Positions 22,560 through 31,947 of a DNA stretch of 33,942 nucleotides are shown in pieces. The stretch is from Acidobacteriota bacterium (GTDB taxonomy: Bacteria > Acidobacteriota > UBA6911 > JACQTF01). The DNA is taken from the NCBI GenBank assembly GCA_016210925.1, contig JACQTF010000154.1:1-33942 (forward strand), written 5' to 3'. Position 1 is the stretch's first letter. The number at the start of each line of letters is the position of its first letter. The notes beneath the pieces were generated by a model. That model searched no databases. It worked only from the letters and a program-made list of their open reading frames with translations, and was not told where the DNA came from. A program made the translations under genes and the position numbers.

Positions 22560-23948
22560 TCAGGCCGCGAAGCGTTTCTTGATCCACTCGGCCATTTTGT
22601 CCGCAGCCTCGTCCCGCTGTTTACCGGCCCCACCTTTGGGTCCGGAGGGGCTGTAAGAATGGTCCGCACCGACGATCCAGACGATGGACTTGTCGCTGCT
22701 GCGGGCCACCTCCAGGTTGATCCGTGACCTTTCCATGCCTGGAAAGGACTCATCCGCCGTCCCGCAGATGACGAGCAACGGCAGGGTCAACTGACCGAGG
22801 TTGTGAGGCTGAATCCTGCCGGAATCCGGATCCCAGTCCCACATCCAGTTGTTGGTCCGGAGCGTGGAATACGAACTCAAGAACGCCCGCGGAGTGATCA
22901 GCTGAGGTTCTCGGAAGTGGATCGAGTAGTTCCCCAGATCGGGTCGGAACTGATAACGCCCCGTGGCCCGCACAATCCGATCGCTCGCATCCAGTGACAG
23001 GTCGGTGTAACGCGGATCAGCATGGGCGCGCGTGATCCTCATCCAGTGGCATTCGGTGGCCCGGCGCTCAATGGCCAACTGCTCGCTCAGGGGCCGTTTC
23101 TGAAAGTCGGGCGCCTCTTGCAGTTTCTTGTAGCTTTTCTCCTCGTCAATCAACGCCATCGCCTTGGCGTCCAGGCGCTTCATCCGGGCGAACTGCGCCG
23201 CACGATAACGCTTGATGAAATCTTCGCTGTACTTGCTCGAATCCGGCGGCCGGCGAAATCCGTTCTTCGGGTCGTACATGTCCAGGTCGGGATCGGTGGC
23301 GAACGGGTCGGACTCGTCCACCACCGACGGGTCGAGGCGCTCCCGGAAGATGGTCGAGCGGCCAGGGTGGGACGCCGAGAGAATAACGCCCTCTACCGGG
23401 ATCATCTTGTACTTGTTCAGATCCGGCGGGTCGCCGGCCGGGGTACTCGGAATGCGACCCGGGGGCGAGGTGATGGCCTGGGTGTGGTACATGACCGACA
23501 GCTGTCCCCCGCCACTGTGCCCCAGCAGGATGACGTGGCGCACGCTGTGCTCTTCCTTGAGGTACCGCACGGCGGCGGCCAGGTCCAGCATGAGTTCCTC
23601 ATGGATGTGGTGGGCGTCGTCGCTGGCGTAGCGACCCGCCACCCCCAGTGTCGGGATGCCTCGTTCGGCCAGAGCGATGCACTTCCAATCCCGCGTGCTG
23701 TCCCCGGTGGGGTGCATCGCGATGACCGCCACCCGGAGACTGGAGTCGGGCCGGCGGTACAGGACCCCTCGCGAGCGACCTCTGTCCTCGGCCGTCAAGT
23801 CGACCATCTGGCTGATCAGGCCGCCGGGCCCCTGAGGGGTCTGGGGCGCCGCCCACAGCGTCCCACTCATTCCCGCCGCCACGGCCGCCAGACTGCTTGC
23901 CCGAATGAAATCGCGTCTGCTGTGAGACTTTTCTTCTCTGTCTACCAT
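22560..23948 (-). CDS. Tat-exported alpha/beta hydrolase
   Basis: A 462-residue hydrolase. The twin-arginine signal SRRDFIRAS (10-18) precedes a short hydrophobic stretch and likely cleavage near LWAAP. The nucleophile elbow is GHSGGG (S145), the likely acid is in CGTADES (about D399), and the catalytic histidine is in GADHSYSP (about H430). An inserted helical region (about 205-330) may form a lid. Reaction class: ester or related hydrolysis in the periplasm; the substrate is unknown. ATG 23948 with GGGAGG upstream fits better than earlier in-frame codons. It lies between two receptor remnants in the M29-like cluster, suggesting a shared substrate. Confidence 0.85.
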   Translation of the reverse strand: MVDREEKSHSRRDFIRASSLAAVAAGMSGTLWAAPQTPQGPGGLISQMVDLTAEDRGRSRGVLYRRPDSSLRVAVIAMHPTGDSTRDWKCIALAERGIPTLGVAGRYASDDAHHIHEELMLDLAAAVRYLKEEHSVRHVILLGHSGGGQLSVMYHTQAITSPPGRIPSTPAGDPPDLNKYKMIPVEGVILSASHPGRSTIFRERLDPSVVDESDPFATDPDLDMYDPKNGFRRPPDSSKYSEDFIKRYRAAQFARMKRLDAKAMALIDEEKSYKKLQEAPDFQKRPLSEQLAIERRATECHWMRITRAHADPRYTDLSLDASDRIVRATGRYQFRPDLGNYSIHFREPQLITPRAFLSSYSTLRTNNWMWDWDPDSGRIQPHNLGQLTLPLLVICGTADESFPGMERSRINLEVARSSDKSIVWIVGADHSYSPSGPKGGAGKQRDEAADKMAEWIKKRFAA

Positions 23949-24124
23949 GGCTTGCCTCCCTTGAGTCTGATGGAGCCGCCCTCCCACCCAGGGCGTCGCT
24001 CAAAACCCTTCTTCGGCTCAGATCACCAATCGGCGGGCCCACGTCGTTGCTCCCCACGTAGCCTTCGGTACCACTGGGTCGAAGCTTCCAGAGTGGAGGA
24101 AGGCGAGACTGCCTTCGTGCCCAT

Positions 24125-24734
24125 CTACCAGGTGATCTTAAGGCCTAACTGGATCTGCCGGGCGGTCGAGGCGGTGCTCGTAATCCTTCCAGCCCCCCCA
24201 CGCGTGCTCCCCGGCCATCGAACACCTGGGTCGCCGGGGGGCTGAAATTGGTCCGGTTCAACAGGTTGAAAAACTCCGCCCGGAACGAGACGCTTAACGT
24301 CTCGTCGCCGTCGCGTCCTGCGCCGAGCGCTGCTTGGGTATCTTGTTGAATTTCTCCCCCAGCGGCGTCGCCACCTCGTGGCGCAGGCCCGCATTGACTG
24401 TCAGCCGCGGCCCCACACGGATGTCATCTTGGAAAAACGCGGCGAAAAAGTTGTGGCGGTAGTTGCGCAACGGATCGGCAAGTTGCCGCAGCGCAATCTC
24501 AACCCGCGACGCATTCCCCTGCAAGAAATCTGCCAGAGATGCAAAACTCCAGCGGCTGTTTTGTCGGGTATGACCTATCAGATCGTCCCGAATCCACTGT
24601 AACTGGACCCCGGTTTTCACCGAGTGCCGCCCCCTCATGTAATTGGCGTGATAGTAGCGCCCGGTGATCCGGTAATGTGCGAACGGGGCTCGTGGCTGTC
24701 CAGCGGGCGTCATCAATGCATCTGAAGGAAGCAC
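24125..24734 (-). pseudogene. TonB-dependent receptor pseudogene with internal deletion
   Basis: The first part (24734 to about 24320) matches the middle of an Oar-type barrel: YYHANYMRGRHSVKTGVQLQ, FAAFFQDDIRVGPRLTVNAGLR. It jumps near 24300, in another frame, to the end of the family (SVSFRAEFFNLLNRTNFSPP). After a further shift at a G-run near 24196 it ends in STARQIQLGLKITW. About 400 residues of barrel and all N-terminal domains are missing. It lies 90 nt downstream of M29-like copy 2. Confidence 0.85.
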
Positions 24735-24824
24735 GCGCGCGACGCCGCCTTGGCAGCTTCGGGGAGGGGGTCGTTCCTCTCACTGACATAGAATGGACTG
24801 GCTTTATAATAATGCGCGCATTCC

Positions 24825-26315
24825 TCAATTGCTGAAAAGGTACGAATAAGCGCGACGGTTCTCCTTGCCAATCCACGAGATCGGATCCATCGCGTAGTCC
24901 TTCCAGTAATCGCCAGGGGCATTGATTCCCGGTATGGCTGGAATAAAATCTTCCTTCAGGAGCTCTTCCGGATTTCCGTGCTTTGCAGCGGCCTGCCGTA
25001 CTTCGGGCGCATCCAGGGCTGTGAGGCGACCCTTCTCTACCACATGGATCACCTTTCCTTCCTTCGTCTCCACCGTGTAGGTAGGGAAATACATGTGGGT
25101 GTGGTCGTGGCCCGCCAGCAACCCGCGGCGGGTTGCCCAGGCATCCAGCGGTCCGGTGGTGCCGAAGCCCAGATGCATCACGCCGGACCTTTTTCGGTCA
25201 TTGGAATCGAAGAACTGGTTGCCTACGTACACGTAGGGTGGCCGAATTGCCTTCGGATTCGTCCCGATAGAGGACTCCATCCAGTAACCGCCGCCGGGGC
25301 CGGGGAGGAAGGGATATTGGATGTCTTTCCGAAGTGCCAGCAACTCCCGCCACGCATCCCCGTATTCCCCCCCTCCTTCCATCTTGACGATCTGATGGTT
25401 TTTCACTGTGATCTTCAGATGTGGAAATGCGCCTTTGTGGCTGATTGTAGCGCCCACAATCCCCTCTCCATCCGACTTGTCCAGAACGATCATATAAGGA
25501 ACACCCATGACATGGTGCGGGACCAGCGGAATCTCCGACTGTCCGGGCTTGTAGACGTAGCTGAAGGCCCCGGGGAGTTTGATGGTCGGGTGGCTGCCTT
25601 CCACCACCTGCCAGTAGTCCGGAAACCAGGTGAACTTCAGGTCCGTTCCCTCGGGGTCCGTGATCCGGACCTTCCACGACACCCGCAATTGCCCCCACAG
25701 CGCCATCTCGATGACCTTCAGGAGCTCTTCCGGGTAGGTGTTTTCCTCGCTGGCCAGCAGTTCTGAGGAGTCCATGTCCTGCCGGATGCCGTAGTAGTTC
25801 AGGATGCCATCATCCATGTACGTCGGGCCGAGGACGACATCGTAGCCTCCCTCCCGGGCCATCCGGAAAATCCAAGGTGGCTCCCCGGTGGTTTTGAAGG
25901 GTTTGAGGCGACGCTTCTGGAGCTCCACGGCAGTGGCTCCGGAATACCCTCCTTCGCCTCCTCCCCCGCCGCCGGACTGCCTAAAAAACACGTCTACCTT
26001 GGCGCCCTTTTCCGCGAAGGCTTTCAGGAACGCCTCCCGGACGATGGGGCTTTCGCTCGGACTACTCACGTAGAGGACCTTTTCACCTCCCTTGATTGCA
26101 TAGCCCGGCCGGACGTTCATGCCTTTCTCCCGCGCGATGATGTATCGCGCGCTGGGCAGGAGCTGCTCTACGGAAGTCACCTTGGAGATTTTCGGGTACC
26201 GTGGTCCCGGATACTCTTGCTTGCTGACCTGTGAGCTGTAGGTGGTGAGGCCGCACAGGGCGGCCAGGATCGCCAGAGCGGCGGTGACGGCTAAGACTCG
26301 AAAAGACGGTTTCAT
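24825..26315 (-). CDS. Secreted M29/NicX-superfamily metalloprotein, copy 2
   Basis: A 496-residue paralogue of copy 1, alike along its whole length, with signal peptide (VLAVTAALAILAALCG). It has the Rossmann-like domain (EKVLYVSSPSESPIVREAF), RITDPEGTD, and the same unusual putative metal set: HH in PLVPHHVMGVP, E in MESSIGTNPKA, H in VMHLGFGT, and HDH in AGHDHTHMYFPTY. A glycine-rich loop (GGGGGEGGYSG, about 120-131) replaces a shorter stretch in copy 1. ATG 26315 follows GGAGG. It begins 43 nt after the stop of an intact Oar receptor and is most likely co-transcribed with it. Function as for copy 1: exported metal-dependent enzyme, reaction unknown. Confidence 0.72.
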   Translation of the reverse strand: MKPSFRVLAVTAALAILAALCGLTTYSSQVSKQEYPGPRYPKISKVTSVEQLLPSARYIIAREKGMNVRPGYAIKGGEKVLYVSSPSESPIVREAFLKAFAEKGAKVDVFFRQSGGGGGGEGGYSGATAVELQKRRLKPFKTTGEPPWIFRMAREGGYDVVLGPTYMDDGILNYYGIRQDMDSSELLASEENTYPEELLKVIEMALWGQLRVSWKVRITDPEGTDLKFTWFPDYWQVVEGSHPTIKLPGAFSYVYKPGQSEIPLVPHHVMGVPYMIVLDKSDGEGIVGATISHKGAFPHLKITVKNHQIVKMEGGGEYGDAWRELLALRKDIQYPFLPGPGGGYWMESSIGTNPKAIRPPYVYVGNQFFDSNDRKRSGVMHLGFGTTGPLDAWATRRGLLAGHDHTHMYFPTYTVETKEGKVIHVVEKGRLTALDAPEVRQAAAKHGNPEELLKEDFIPAIPGINAPGDYWKDYAMDPISWIGKENRRAYSYLFSN

Positions 26316-26358
26316 GACTGCCTCCGTTGGGGCGGGCCTTCCCATGATATGCCAGCCC

Positions 26359-29300
26359 TCAGAAGATGAATTTCAGCGCGAACTGGATCTGTCGGGAGGT
26401 GGAGGTGGTGCTGGTGATCCTCCCGAAATTTGCAGCGGGGATTCCGCTGGCCGCCCGAAAGATGGTCCGGGCTGGAATGGAGAAGTTCGGGCGGTTGAAC
26501 AGGTTGAAAAACTCAGTCCGAAACTGCAGCTGCTTTCCTTCACTGACCGAGGTATTTTTCACCAGGGAGAGGTCGACAGTAGCCAGTCCGGGGCCGATTA
26601 CCGTGTTCTTGCCCAGGTTCCCATAAAAGCCCGCGGGCGCCAGTTCAAACGCGTTCGGACCCACGTAGAGATCCGGGCCTCCCAAGACGGGATTGTTGGA
26701 GAAGCCCGGCTTCAAGTTGGGCCTCTGGCCCCCTCCTCCACCCCCGCGGGTCCGCTGGCGGGCGCTGTCGAAACCGAGGCCGACTGAGAACGGAGGTCCG
26801 GAACTGAGGGTGAGGATACCGCCCAGTTGCCAGCCTTCCAGGAGCTTCCCGGCGACGCCGCCGGCCGAGCTCAGCAGCCGCCCCCGTGGCCCTATGGGAA
26901 GATCCCAAGTGTAGTTGGTCACGAACGTATGCTCCACGCTGAAAGGTGAAAGCCCCCGGTCTGAGTTTCGGTCGTCGGGGTCCTGCGGTTCACCCGGCCA
27001 GGAGTTGAAGTCCGTCGCGCCCACCGTGTTGGACCCGTCGTCAATCGACTTGGACCAAGTGTAAGAGCTCTGGAATTGAAAGCCTCCCGCCAACCTTCGT
27101 GCCACACTCAGCAGGAGTCCGTTGTACGTGGCGTTGCCGTCCGTGAACTTGAACCGGAGAGCTTCAAAATTTGGATTTCTCCGGGGCAATCCTGCCGCAA
27201 AGAACTTACGCCCGTTCACGATCGTTGGCTCTGCGATGTTGGCCTGGACCTGGCGGATGGAGTGGACCGCCTTGGAGCCCACGTAGCCTAAGCTCACCAC
27301 GGTGCTGGGAAAGATTTCGCGTTGCAGGTTCAGGCTGTAGTGCATCCGATAGGGCTGGCCCGGCAACCAGACAAAGGGTTCCGCCCGTGGGGGCTGGTTG
27401 CTCCGAGTCCCGCCGAACGGGTTAGGAAAGGGCGGGGTTAGGATCTGGCCCTGCCGCACAAAGGGGGGATTATTGGTGACAGGGAACTTGTACACGAAGG
27501 GCAGATGCTGATCGTAAAAGATACCGAAACCCGCCCTGAGTGAAGTCTTTCCCGTGCCAAACGGATCCCACGCCAGACCTACCCGAGGCGCAAAGTTCTT
27601 CAAGCTGGGGTTCCGTCCGAACTGTTCGTCAGTCACCGTGAAGGCCGGATCCACCAAATGGATCAACGCGGACATGGCTCCGCGGGTTTCGATTGGGACC
27701 GTGATGAACTCGTAGCGCAGTCCCAGATTGAGGGTAAGCCGCGGCGTCATCCGAATGTCATCCTGGAGATAAAAGCCGAAGAGGCTCTGCCGGAAATAGC
27801 GCGTGGTAGAGCCCTCTTCAAACTCGAAGTTCCGCGGGATGTTTCTCAGGAAAGTCTCCAGGCTCGCGAAGCCGTACGAGCCCCCGAAGTTGCTGCTGGA
27901 GCGCACGATGTTCGCCTGGATCCTTTTGTAGTTCATACCTACCTTGAGAGAATGGCTTCCTCGGGTGTGGTACAGGTTCTCGGAGAATTCGAACAGGTTG
28001 AAAGGTTGCGACCGGGGGGTCAGGGTCCCCGGACCCAGGGTCCTCAGGCCCGAGACCCCGACCGATCCAAAGCGCGTGTCCGGAATGAACCATAGCGATG
28101 GACTGACGTTCGGAATCGTAAGGTCGTCGGCGCCACTCACCGATCGGTTCAACCCGAAGCGAAACAAGTTCAACGTGCTCTCGGTGAAAATTCGTTTTTC
28201 CTCCAGGGTCACGTACTGGTTTCTGGACTCTTCCACGTAGTTCTCGAATCCCAGGGAGTCCGGCGTGTTGAATGTGGCGTCGTCAAAGGTGTAGCGGGCG
28301 AAGAACGAATCGGAGTCGGAGAAGTTGTGGTCTACTTTCACGACGAAGAAGTGCTCGTCGGTGGGACGGGTGGGAGAGCTGAGGTACTCGGCGGTACCGT
28401 CGACAAACTGCCGTCCATTGGCTCGGGGGAAAAATTCCAGATACGGTCGGACCGCCTGATGGACGCCCACGTTCCTCAACTGTCCCGGGCGGCTGGGGTC
28501 GGGCAGGAACCCGTTTCGGGCATTCTCTCCGGGCACGGTGGCCACGTGGGAAAGACCCAGCCGCTCCCGCAGCGCCTCGTAGCTTCCCAGGAAGAAGGTT
28601 TTGTTCTTGGCGATGGGGCCCGAGGCCATGAATCCATATTGATTCCTCTTGAAGGGAGGAATGGGCTTGTTTAGAGCGTCGAAGAAATTCTTGGCATCCA
28701 GAGCGCTATTTCGGTGAAATTCGAACACGCTCCCGTGGAATTCGTTGGTCCCCGACTTGGTCACGGCATTGATGACGGCACCCGCCGTCCGCCCAAACTC
28801 CGCGCTGTAGCTGCCGGTCAGCACGCGAAACTCCCGCAGGGTCTCCACGCCCAGCATCACTCCCGCCACGCTTCCGGGGGTGCTGTTGATCATGTCGTTG
28901 GTGTCGGTGCCGTCCAGGAGAAATGAGTTTTGTTTGGGCCTGGAGCCCGCGATGGAGAGCTGCAGCCCCCTGCCCTGATTGATGCTCGCCGTCACAGTCG
29001 TGACCACGGCGGTGCCGGGCTGAAGTGCGATGAGCTGCGACAGGCTTCTTCCGTTCAGGGGTAGGTCATGCACCTTCCGCTCGTCCACCAGCCCCGAAAC
29101 CTCGGACGTGGTCACGTCCACCAGGGGTGCTTCGCCTGTGACCACCACTCTTTCGGAGATCTCTCCCAACGACAGGGTGAGGTCGACGACGGCCTGCCGG
29201 CCTACGGTCAACGTGATGCCCTCCCGGACGGCCCTTTTGAAACCCTGCAACTCGGCCTCGATGCGGTAGTTGCCCAGGGCCAGGTTCGAAAAGCGGTACC

Positions 29301-29499
29301 TACCCTGCTCGTCGGTCACCGACGCGTGGGTTCTCCCCGTGTCCACGTGGACCGCCGATACGGAGACAGCAGGGATCACCGCGCCGGACTCGTCCTTGAC
29401 GGTTCCCGACACTCCTGACCCGGTTTCTTGCCCCAGCAGTGGGGTCAGGATAGAGGAGAGCAGAATCAACACGATTGGGAAGATCTTCAAAACCTTCAT
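26359..29499 (-). CDS. Oar-type TonB-dependent receptor, intact
   Basis: About 1046 residues. Signal peptide (LKIFPIVLILLSSILTPLLGQ), then a carboxypeptidase-regulatory-like beta domain (GVSGTVKDESGAVIPAVSV to LALGNYRIEAELQGFK, about 30-90). The plug follows (LPLNGRSLSQLIALQPG and FLLDGTDTNDMINSTPG, then AEFGRTAGAVINAVTKSGT, about 150-240) and then the barrel, ending in QIQFALKFIF. This architecture imports large or hydrophobic ligands with TonB energy. ATG 29499 has GGAGG nine bases upstream. ATG 29613, also after CGGAGG, is open in the same frame and would add 38 polar residues before the signal peptide, so a dual start cannot be excluded. It is followed 43 nt later by M29-like copy 2. The ligand is unknown. 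Confidence 0.93.
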   Translation of the reverse strand: MKVLKIFPIVLILLSSILTPLLGQETGSGVSGTVKDESGAVIPAVSVSAVHVDTGRTHASVTDEQGRYRFSNLALGNYRIEAELQGFKRAVREGITLTVGRQAVVDLTLSLGEISERVVVTGEAPLVDVTTSEVSGLVDERKVHDLPLNGRSLSQLIALQPGTAVVTTVTASINQGRGLQLSIAGSRPKQNSFLLDGTDTNDMINSTPGSVAGVMLGVETLREFRVLTGSYSAEFGRTAGAVINAVTKSGTNEFHGSVFEFHRNSALDAKNFFDALNKPIPPFKRNQYGFMASGPIAKNKTFFLGSYEALRERLGLSHVATVPGENARNGFLPDPSRPGQLRNVGVHQAVRPYLEFFPRANGRQFVDGTAEYLSSPTRPTDEHFFVVKVDHNFSDSDSFFARYTFDDATFNTPDSLGFENYVEESRNQYVTLEEKRIFTESTLNLFRFGLNRSVSGADDLTIPNVSPSLWFIPDTRFGSVGVSGLRTLGPGTLTPRSQPFNLFEFSENLYHTRGSHSLKVGMNYKRIQANIVRSSSNFGGSYGFASLETFLRNIPRNFEFEEGSTTRYFRQSLFGFYLQDDIRMTPRLTLNLGLRYEFITVPIETRGAMSALIHLVDPAFTVTDEQFGRNPSLKNFAPRVGLAWDPFGTGKTSLRAGFGIFYDQHLPFVYKFPVTNNPPFVRQGQILTPPFPNPFGGTRSNQPPRAEPFVWLPGQPYRMHYSLNLQREIFPSTVVSLGYVGSKAVHSIRQVQANIAEPTIVNGRKFFAAGLPRRNPNFEALRFKFTDGNATYNGLLLSVARRLAGGFQFQSSYTWSKSIDDGSNTVGATDFNSWPGEPQDPDDRNSDRGLSPFSVEHTFVTNYTWDLPIGPRGRLLSSAGGVAGKLLEGWQLGGILTLSSGPPFSVGLGFDSARQRTRGGGGGGQRPNLKPGFSNNPVLGGPDLYVGPNAFELAPAGFYGNLGKNTVIGPGLATVDLSLVKNTSVSEGKQLQFRTEFFNLFNRPNFSIPARTIFRAASGIPAANFGRITSTTSTSRQIQFALKFIF

Positions 29500-29768
29500 G
29501 AACCTGTTCCTCCTTCCAGAGACTGTGACGAGTGAATCTCCACTGAGCGTGTCGCGTTGCCGGTCCGGCCAGTGCTCTCGACGGTTGGCGATTCCTTTGG
29601 TCGCAGGTTTCATTTTCGGCACCTCCGAGTATGCAGGAACCCTAGGCTCTCTTTACCACCCAGCGGGATGATTTATCAACAAAAAAGCAGAAAAATCTTG
29701 CAAGCCCGTAGTCGGTGGGGCGTAGCCGGATCAGGGTGGTCGCAGGGTGGCCAATTCTTGGAATCAGC

Positions 29769-29796
29769 TTGACAGGGGGGAGGCAGCAGCTATAAT
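29769..29796 (+). promoter_or_regulatory. Near-perfect sigma-70 promoter of the amidohydrolase
   Basis: TTGACA (29769-29774), 16-nt spacer, TATAAT (29791-29796). It points to the plus-strand amidohydrolase and gives a leader of about 185 nt. It lies in the 489-nt gap between the divergent receptor and amidohydrolase genes. The rest of that gap toward the receptor (29500-29768) holds the receptor's alternative start at 29613 and an A/T-rich patch near 29670-29700 that could contain its promoter. Confidence 0.85.
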
Positions 29797-29802
29797 CGCC
29801 CC

Positions 29803-29945
29803 GTCAGGATCAGGAAAGGATCCTTCGAGTCCGATTTTCCACCCCCCGCTGCCGAGCGGAGAACCGCTGAAGGGTGACTGCGCGTCACAGTTTTCACTTG
29901 AAGGTGTCGCGGGAATTCCGCGCTTCTTTGAGTAGTTTCCTCACT
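29803..29945 (+). promoter_or_regulatory. Structured 5' leader of the amidohydrolase mRNA
   Basis: Four short hairpins can be drawn in order: AGGATC/GATCCT, CCGCT/AGCGG, GTGAC/GTCAC and CGCGG/CCGCG. I do not match this to a known riboswitch or leader class. It may be a regulatory RNA or simply a GC-rich leader. Confidence 0.4.
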
Positions 29946-29988
29946 GCAATTTTTGACCATGTGGCAAAGCCTGCAAGGAGATGAAAAG

Positions 29989-31905
29989 ATGAAAAAGACA
30001 TCTGGCTCAGTTTTGGTCATGGTTTTGTGCTCTGGTCTGGCCTGGGCCCAGGGTGAGCAAAAGATCCTGGCGAAGCTGGGCTCTCCACAGACCATTGTGT
30101 ATAACGCCAAGATCGTGACGGTGGAAGACGCTTCGTTCAGTTCCAACTTGGGGACCATTGCCCAGGCCATGGCGATTCGGGACGGAAAGGTCCTGGCGGC
30201 GGGAAGCAACGACGAGATCAGAGCCCTGGCGGGTCCTCAGACCCGGTTGACGGACCTGAAGGGCAGGACCGTCGTGCCGGGCTTTATCGCGGTGCACAAT
30301 CATCCGCAGGACTGGGCGCCCGTGGTTCCGCAGATCATGCAGAAGGTAGTGCCTGAGAGCCTCATGGTGAATCGCTTCTTGACCGGGCCTCCCAGGGAGC
30401 AGATCGAAAAGTTTCCGCAGGTTCTGGACGAAGCAGTGAAGGCTGCCAGGCCCGGGGTTTGGATTCAGATCGTCTTCTTCTGGGACATCACCGTCTCACC
30501 CGAAGACCCGTACATACGCTGGGCGGGGACCCGCATCACCAAGGAACAACTGGATCGGGCGGCGCCCAATCATCCGCTGTTGGTGCGATCGCGTCCGGCC
30601 ATTTTGGCCCAGGACATCAGCGGTATGTTCAATCAGAAAGCGATCGACGTGTTCCGAAAGGAAGGCCCGCCGGACTTTATGAAGGACTATGACCAGCTGG
30701 CCCGAGAAGAGAAAACGGGTGTTTTAGGCGGGTTAATCTATCGGACGCTGATACCGGAGGTCATCTTCAAGAATCACCTGGATCTGTATACGGAGATGAT
30801 GAGGCTGGACCTTTCCTGGTGGGCCGGGCTTGGGCAGACGACGTTCGGGACCTTTCTCTATCATTACCCGAACGTGCTTAAGGCGTTTCGGCTTTTGGAC
30901 CGGCGGGGACAGATGGATAATCGATTGGCCTGGGGATGGGGCGAGCTGCCCCAGGCGGCCTGGGAGCGGGACTTCGAAGACCCCTTTTTGGTTGCCGATC
31001 TGGCCACGCGGGAGGGAACGGGTACCGACTACATGTGGTACATGGGGACCGGTGAGGTGGGCGGCCCCTGCACCAGCATGGAGCCGCTCCCCTCCAGACC
31101 GAAGGGAACCCGCCTGGTCTTGCCCGGCGGAGGCTGCGAAGGCGAGTACCACCCCGGGGGAGCGGTCTGGAATGCTCTTTACAAAGTGGTAAAGGAAGGA
31201 GGCCGAGTGATTGGCTCCCACCAATGGGGGGACGTGGATATCAACAACATTTTGAACTTGATCGAACAAGCGAGCAAAGAGGGTGGCTTGACGCCCGAGG
31301 AGATCCGGGCCCGGCGGCACACGGCCGACCACATGCAGGGGTGGCCTTGGCCGGATCAAATCCCTCGGATCAAAGAGTTGGGAATGATCCTGGGAGGAAC
31401 CAACCTGTTCATTTTTCAGGACTCGCCACGCTGGCTGCGGGATTACGGAGAGAAGGCCCTGGACATGGTGGTTCCCCGCCGGAGTTTGGTGGAGGCGGGA
31501 ATCATGAGCGGTATCGAGCTGGACAAGCCGTACGAGGTGACCGACAAGAACGTGTTTACTTACCTTTCCTGGTCGATTCACCGGAGAGCCCAGGACGGCA
31601 AAGTCTATGCGCCCCGTCAGCGAATCAGCCGGGAGGTGGCCCTGAAGACCGCCACCATCTGGCCTGCGCACTATGTCCTGAAAGAAGACGTGTTGGGTTC
31701 GTTAGAACCGGGGAAGTTTGCCGATTTTCTGGTGCTCGACAAGGACTATCTGAGAGTTCCCGAAGACGAGATCGCCAACGTTCGTGTTCTCATGACCGTG
31801 GTAGGAGGAAAGGTGGTGCATCTCGTTCCTTCCCTGGCCAAAGAGCTGGGGATGCAGCCCACCGGCGCCGCGGTCGAGCTGGGAGGGCCGGCGGCGAAAT
31901 ACTGA
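29989..31905 (+). CDS. Exported amidohydrolase family 3 (YtcJ-like) protein
   Basis: A 638-residue metal-dependent hydrolase with signal peptide (cleavage likely after GLAWA, residue 20). The small beta domain (TIVYNAKIVTVE, IRDGKVLAAGS) leads to the barrel start LKGRTVVPGFIAVHNH, with the metal pair HNH (103-105). Later histidines lie in GSHQWGD and TADHMQGWPWP, and the chain returns to the beta domain (GSLEPGKFADFLVLD, VVGGKVVHL), as in YtcJ/amidohydrolase 3 proteins. Such enzymes cleave C-N bonds of amides or cyclic imides; here the site is periplasmic. ATG 29989 follows AGGAG; earlier in-frame codons are unlikely. It is the only plus-strand gene and is divergent from the receptor, so joint regulation is possible. 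Confidence 0.85.
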   Translation: MKKTSGSVLVMVLCSGLAWAQGEQKILAKLGSPQTIVYNAKIVTVEDASFSSNLGTIAQAMAIRDGKVLAAGSNDEIRALAGPQTRLTDLKGRTVVPGFIAVHNHPQDWAPVVPQIMQKVVPESLMVNRFLTGPPREQIEKFPQVLDEAVKAARPGVWIQIVFFWDITVSPEDPYIRWAGTRITKEQLDRAAPNHPLLVRSRPAILAQDISGMFNQKAIDVFRKEGPPDFMKDYDQLAREEKTGVLGGLIYRTLIPEVIFKNHLDLYTEMMRLDLSWWAGLGQTTFGTFLYHYPNVLKAFRLLDRRGQMDNRLAWGWGELPQAAWERDFEDPFLVADLATREGTGTDYMWYMGTGEVGGPCTSMEPLPSRPKGTRLVLPGGGCEGEYHPGGAVWNALYKVVKEGGRVIGSHQWGDVDINNILNLIEQASKEGGLTPEEIRARRHTADHMQGWPWPDQIPRIKELGMILGGTNLFIFQDSPRWLRDYGEKALDMVVPRRSLVEAGIMSGIELDKPYEVTDKNVFTYLSWSIHRRAQDGKVYAPRQRISREVALKTATIWPAHYVLKEDVLGSLEPGKFADFLVLDKDYLRVPEDEIANVRVLMTVVGGKVVHLVPSLAKELGMQPTGAAVELGGPAAKY

Positions 31906-31947
31906 GTCTGTCTCGAAAGAGAATTCCCGTGCACGTCTTGACTCAGT
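31901..31947. terminator. Inverted repeat between convergent genes, possible bidirectional terminator
   Basis: ACTGAGTC (31901-31908) and GACTCAGT (31940-31947) form 8-bp arms around 31 nt. An inner TCTC-GAAA-GAGA hairpin (31911-31922) is present. The arms overlap both stop codons. No T-run follows, so intrinsic termination is weakly supported. Confidence 0.35.

Noticed and set aside
18860-24800. Insertion sequence responsible for the gene debris
   Set aside because: No transposase, terminal inverted repeats or target duplications could be recognised.
29803-29988. Known riboswitch ahead of the amidohydrolase
   Set aside because: None of the conserved cores I know (lysine, SAM, cobalamin, TPP, glycine, guanidine types) is present, so it is kept only as an unclassified leader.
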